From contig NZ_JABBGC010000002.1 in NCBI RefSeq assembly GCF_012927205.1, positions 558,001 to 622,000 on the forward strand: DNA of 64,000 bases. Direction: 5' to 3'. The translations under genes were made by a program, and so were the position numbers. This DNA comes from Chitinophaga fulva. GTDB lineage: Bacteria > Bacteroidota > Bacteroidia > Chitinophagales > Chitinophagaceae. The notes under the pieces were generated by a model that worked only from the letters and a program-made list of their open reading frames with translations, ran no database searches and was not told where the DNA came from. Numbering within the stretch: position 1 is the first letter of the stretch; each line of letters begins with the position of its first letter. Shown one piece after another: positions 60,982 to 64,000 of this stretch.

Positions 60982-61833
60982 TTATTTCAGTGTGGCCAGC
61001 AGTTTGTTGTTCAGTGCTACGTAGTCGTCGTTCTTCGCAGCTTTAGCCAGTTCGATGGATTTCAGTGCAGCTTCTTTAGCAGCATTTTTGTCGTTGGCTT
61101 TAGCATAGATTTTTGCTTTCTGATGCCAAACCCAGAATGCATCAGGGCTCTGTGCAGCAGCGGCGTCTATCCATGTTTTAGCTTTGTTGATGTCCAGGTT
61201 GTGCTCGAGGTAATAAACGGCAGACTGGAAGTAAGGCTTTTTATCGCCGGGAGCGGCCATGGCAGCATCGATCTGACCCAGGACTTTGTTCTGGATATCA
61301 GCAGTGATGGCTACTGGTACTTTTACTTTGTCCCAGCTGATCACCAGGTTCATAGAAGATTCTTTCACATCTTCAAAACCGATGGTAAAGCTTTCCTGTG
61401 CGCCTTGTGCTACTGGTTTTACCTGTACGCGGGCTACGTCATTTTCCTGCTTGTACAGAGACGGGCTGTTCACGTCCAGGCTGCTGGTGAGGATAACGGT
61501 CCATTGTTGTGCACCCGGAATGGTAAGCAGACCGTATTTGCCGGCTTTTACCGGTTTGCCGCCGAAGCTCACGTCTTCTCCGAAAGTGATAACGGTCGGG
61601 GAGTTCGCGCCGGTTCTCCATACTTTGTTGTAGGGAACGATATCGCCCATGATCACCCTGCCTTTTTTTACCGGGCGGGAATAGTTCAGTTCCACGCTGG
61701 AGAGAGCGAAGTCTTGTTTTACAGTCTGGCCGGGGCTTGGAGCCGGCATCTTAATACCCTGTGCTACAGAAGCACCAGCATATAACAGCAGCATGGCAGC
61801 GGCTGATGCGGTGAAGTTCCTTACAGTTTTCAT
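60982..61833 (-). CDS. DUF2911 domain protein
   Basis: A 283-residue exported protein (signal peptide FTASAAAMLLLYAGASVAQG). Residues 25-180 are DUF2911: DFALSSVELNYSRPVKKGRV, VWRTGANSPTVITFGEDVSF, VKAGKYGLLTIPGAQQWTVI. The C-terminal 90 residues have helical TPR-like repeats (YYLEHNLDINKAKTWIDAAA, then ALKSIELAKAAKNDDYVALN). DUF2911 proteins are periplasmic or outer-membrane-associated and functionally unknown. It stands alone on the minus strand, convergent with the symporter. Confidence 0.9.
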   Translation of the reverse strand: MKTVRNFTASAAAMLLLYAGASVAQGIKMPAPSPGQTVKQDFALSSVELNYSRPVKKGRVIMGDIVPYNKVWRTGANSPTVITFGEDVSFGGKPVKAGKYGLLTIPGAQQWTVILTSSLDVNSPSLYKQENDVARVQVKPVAQGAQESFTIGFEDVKESSMNLVISWDKVKVPVAITADIQNKVLGQIDAAMAAPGDKKPYFQSAVYYLEHNLDINKAKTWIDAAAAQSPDAFWVWHQKAKIYAKANDKNAAKEAALKSIELAKAAKNDDYVALNNKLLATLK

Positions 61834-61871
61834 ATATAGTGTATAATTGGTGGCAAAAGAAAGGGAAGGTA

Positions 61872-62528
61872 TTATTCAATAAGCCCGTTACGGAAAGCGT
61901 ATAATACAAGGCCTACGCTGTTTTTGACGTTCAGCTTTTCCAGCAGTTTTTGACGGATGCCTTCTACAGTGCGCGGGCTAAGGAATATCTGTTCAGATAT
62001 TTCCTGTGTGGTCAATTCCTGACAGATAAGTTTCAGCACTTCCTGTTCACGATCGTTGAGCTGTATTTCGTTTTTAAGTGTAGGCTTGAATTGTTGTTTA
62101 TTCTTGTGTAGAACTTTCTTTAATAAGGCCAGGTTTACGTTTTCATTAAAATAGAAGCCTTTCTCATAAGTGGTGCAAATGGCTTCATAAATTTCTTCCG
62201 GGTCCGCATTTTTCAGCAGATAGGCATTGGCGCCGTTTTCCACGAGGTGAACGATGAAGTTGTCGTCTTCATACATGGTGAGAATAATCACTTTAACGTC
62301 AGGATACTTCTCCTTTACTTTAATGGTAGCCTCAATGCCGTCCATGTTGGGCATTTTCAGGTCCATCAGAATTACGTCCGGTTGTTGCTGTTCCATATGC
62401 TGTAACAGATGCAGGCCGTCATCCGCTTCAAATACAAAGCGGATATTGTCATATGGTACCAGCGTGTTGATCACTCCACTGCGGAAGATCTTATGATCGT
62501 CAGCAATAGCCACTTTTATGTGCGCCAT
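61872..62528 (-). CDS. NarL/FixJ-type response regulator
   Basis: A 218-residue two-component regulator. The receiver domain has the acid pair Asp10-Asp11, phosphorylated Asp56 (VILMDLKMPNMDG), and Lys near 106 (YLLKNADPEE). The C-terminal LuxR-type HTH (LNDREQEVLKLICQELTTQE, then LSPRTVEGIRQKLLEKLNVK) binds DNA. It is 133 bases downstream of the kinase gene and should be phosphorylated by it. Confidence 0.95.
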   Translation of the reverse strand: MAHIKVAIADDHKIFRSGVINTLVPYDNIRFVFEADDGLHLLQHMEQQQPDVILMDLKMPNMDGIEATIKVKEKYPDVKVIILTMYEDDNFIVHLVENGANAYLLKNADPEEIYEAICTTYEKGFYFNENVNLALLKKVLHKNKQQFKPTLKNEIQLNDREQEVLKLICQELTTQEISEQIFLSPRTVEGIRQKLLEKLNVKNSVGLVLYAFRNGLIE

Positions 62529-62661
62529 AGTGAACAGTTTATAGAGAAATAAATTATTTTTTAGTTAATAAATTACTGTGAGTCATGTTGTTACATATGG
62601 GTACAACAAAACCGGATGGCAATTTAGTAATAAAACAACATATCCATTCACTATTCTGTAC

Positions 62662-63456
62662 CTAAACCTGATAATTTTCTACGGTAATGGTAGCGAGTGT
62701 GCCAATTGGATCGCCCGCGGCGAAGGTAATATTTCCGCCGATTATATTGAGACGGCTCTCGATGTTTTTGAGGCCCAGGCTTCCGGTTTTCTTTTTGTTG
62801 GCATCCAGTGAAGGTAATAGTAGTCCATTGCCATTGTCAGCAACCGTGATTGTCAGCAGGGAAGGGGTAGTCTGGTAGGTGATGGTCACCTCTGTTGCCG
62901 CTGCATGTTTCAGGATATTGTTGATCAGTTCCTGTACCACGCGGTATACGTTCAGTGCTTTTTCCATGTCTACCGGTTGAGGGTTGTCGGTTACCCGGAA
63001 ATGGATTTTGACTGCCTTGTTTTTGTTCATCAGACTGCAGAATGAATCCAGCGCATGGGCCAGGCCAAGGTTCTCCAGCGCCTGGGGGTGCAGGCTTTGG
63101 GAGATGAACCGCAGCTGTTGTATGATAAGGTCTGTGAAGTCTTTGGTTTCTTTCAGTCTTTCCGCTTCTCCGTTGCCGGTTTTCAGTAATGGCATCAGTC
63201 CGCCGATACTGAGTTTCAGTACAGATAACTGCGCGCCTACTTCATCGTGCAGGTCTTCCGCAATACGTTTGCGTTCCTGTTCCTGCCCCTGTAACACCGC
63301 CACCAGTCGTTCCCGTTGCAATTGCAGATCTTTGTCCCTGATCAGCAGCTTGTGTTGTATAACCTGTTTTTGTTGGAACATCACGAGCAAAATCACGATC
63401 ACTCCAAGGATTAACATTACTGTAGTACCAATTACAATAATATCAATTGTCTGCAT
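62662..63456 (-). CDS. Sensor histidine kinase, HisKA_3 type
   Basis: A 264-residue kinase: one N-terminal membrane helix (residues 5-26, IIVIGTTVMLILGVIVILLV), a linker coil, the HisKA_3 helix with His70 in RKRIAEDLHDEVGAQLSVLK, and an ATPase domain (VVQELINNILKHAAATEVTI, VADNGNGLL, KTGSLGLKNIESRLNIIGGN). No sensing domain of its own is visible, so the neighbouring membrane protein may supply input. It overlaps that gene by 14 bases and is followed by a response regulator. Confidence 0.93.
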   Translation of the reverse strand: MQTIDIIVIGTTVMLILGVIVILLVMFQQKQVIQHKLLIRDKDLQLQRERLVAVLQGQEQERKRIAEDLHDEVGAQLSVLKLSIGGLMPLLKTGNGEAERLKETKDFTDLIIQQLRFISQSLHPQALENLGLAHALDSFCSLMNKNKAVKIHFRVTDNPQPVDMEKALNVYRVVQELINNILKHAAATEVTITYQTTPSLLTITVADNGNGLLLPSLDANKKKTGSLGLKNIESRLNIIGGNITFAAGDPIGTLATITVENYQV

Positions 63457-64000
63457 ACCCTAACCTTTTAGTTTTTGTGAGGCCAATATACAGCAGAATC
63501 ATGGCAATTATACCAACAATATAATTTATACTGAGGAGAGTGAGCACCATGGTTTGCTGTGCGTCTTTGGGTAGCTGGATGAGGTTGTAGCTGATAGAAA
63601 AGAGAAATGAACTACAGAAATAGATAAAGACGCCAGAACTATACCAGAATTCAGGGAGTGTGTTGATATAAATGGCTTTTTCCAATAGTTCCCGGTCAGT
63701 CAACAGCTGGAGGAAAAAGATAACGCCGTAGGCGATAATGATACCGGATTTTAGTCCGGCACTGATGGAGTTATAGGACTGGATGCCTTCAAATTTGAGG
63801 AAGTCGGCGATACACAATCCGAGAACAAGAATAGGCAAATAGGTAATAAGTTGTTTGACTGTTTGGTGTTTAATGATGGTCCAATAGAAGCAGGAGAGGA
63901 GGAGAAACTGTATAAAGTTCATCATGCTGAACAACCACATGTTGTTCATACCCATTCTGGCTGTAATAGCAGATCCCACCGCAAAAACCACGCTGCTAAA
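63443..64000 (-). CDS. Multi-pass membrane protein, truncated by window edge
   Basis: The frame stays open to the right edge, so the start is outside the window. At least 185 residues are visible with five or six hydrophobic helices (LWLFSMMNFIQFLLLSCFY-like, VFIYFCSSFLFSISYNLI and LLSINYIVGIIAMILLYIG), ending TKTKRLGYADN. I do not recognise the family. The stop overlaps the kinase start by 14 bases, so it probably forms a sensor pair with the kinase. Confidence 0.7.
   Translation of the reverse strand, partial: FSSVVFAVGSAITARMGMNNMWLFSMMNFIQFLLLSCFYWTIIKHQTVKQLITYLPILVLGLCIADFLKFEGIQSYNSISAGLKSGIIIAYGVIFFLQLLTDRELLEKAIYINTLPEFWYSSGVFIYFCSSFLFSISYNLIQLPKDAQQTMVLTLLSINYIVGIIAMILLYIGLTKTKRLGYADN

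Noticed and set aside
1..64000. tRNA, rRNA, CRISPR arrays, insertion sequences or prophage
   Set aside because: No tRNA-like cloverleaf, regular short repeat array, transposase or phage structural gene was noticed. A tRNA could have been missed by eye.

Overview
The window looks like chromosomal DNA of a Bacteroidota bacterium, most likely of the Chitinophaga type. The evidence is three ECF sigma / FecR / TonB-receptor cassettes, SusC and SusD proteins, a PUR-alpha-like DUF3276 protein, GTG and TTG starts with little Shine-Dalgarno signal, and repeated promoter -7 elements of the form TAnnTTTG. No rRNA, tRNA, CRISPR array, transposase or prophage was recognised. Both edges cut genes: a lipoprotein on the left and a membrane protein on the right.

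Region 1 (1-4346, minus strand) is a transport/signalling operon: sigma factor, FecR anti-sigma factor, TonB-dependent receptor with an STN domain, then the start of a lipoprotein. Region 2 (4347-9055) holds two gene-poor gaps, an unrecognised 255-residue protein and two tandem paralogous lipoproteins. Region 3 (9158-19037) carries an acyl-CoA dehydrogenase, an exported SGNH hydrolase, a small lipoprotein, an exported esterase, a CopB-type metal ATPase, an SPFH/zinc-ribbon pair and two DUF4142 lipoproteins.

Region 4 (19102-22446, minus) is a tight cluster that looks like an electrophile/quinone and peroxide stress operon: VOC dioxygenase, MhqD-like hydrolase, OsmC, CDGSH iron-sulfur protein and a small acetyltransferase, with a YceI protein upstream. 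Region 5 (22706-28866) is a TolC / HlyD / two ABC-2 permease export operon with no ATPase gene, followed at once by a DEDDh exonuclease fused to a UvrC-like GIY-YIG nuclease. Region 6 (28953-41381) is mostly housekeeping: purC, an ABC exporter, a DUF3276 protein, pgi, a TspO-like protein, prfB with a programmed +1 frameshift, pruA, a Bcp peroxiredoxin, an outer-membrane barrel, pyrR and pyrB.

Region 7 (41507-46509, minus) is a second sigma/FecR/SusC cassette without a SusD gene. Region 8 (46742-49506) has a secreted protein with an Asp-Ser repeat, and a three-gene module (toxin-like protein, Xre antitoxin, SecB-like protein) that resembles a toxin-antitoxin-chaperone system; this is the most interesting locus in the window. 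Region 9 (49581-60895) is a complete sigma/FecR/SusC/SusD cassette followed by a PIG-L deacetylase, two tiny membrane proteins and a sodium:solute symporter. Region 10 (60982-64000, minus) has a DUF2911 protein and a NarL-type two-component system.

Coordinates of short sites were counted by hand. Family assignments come from reading motifs, not from database searches.
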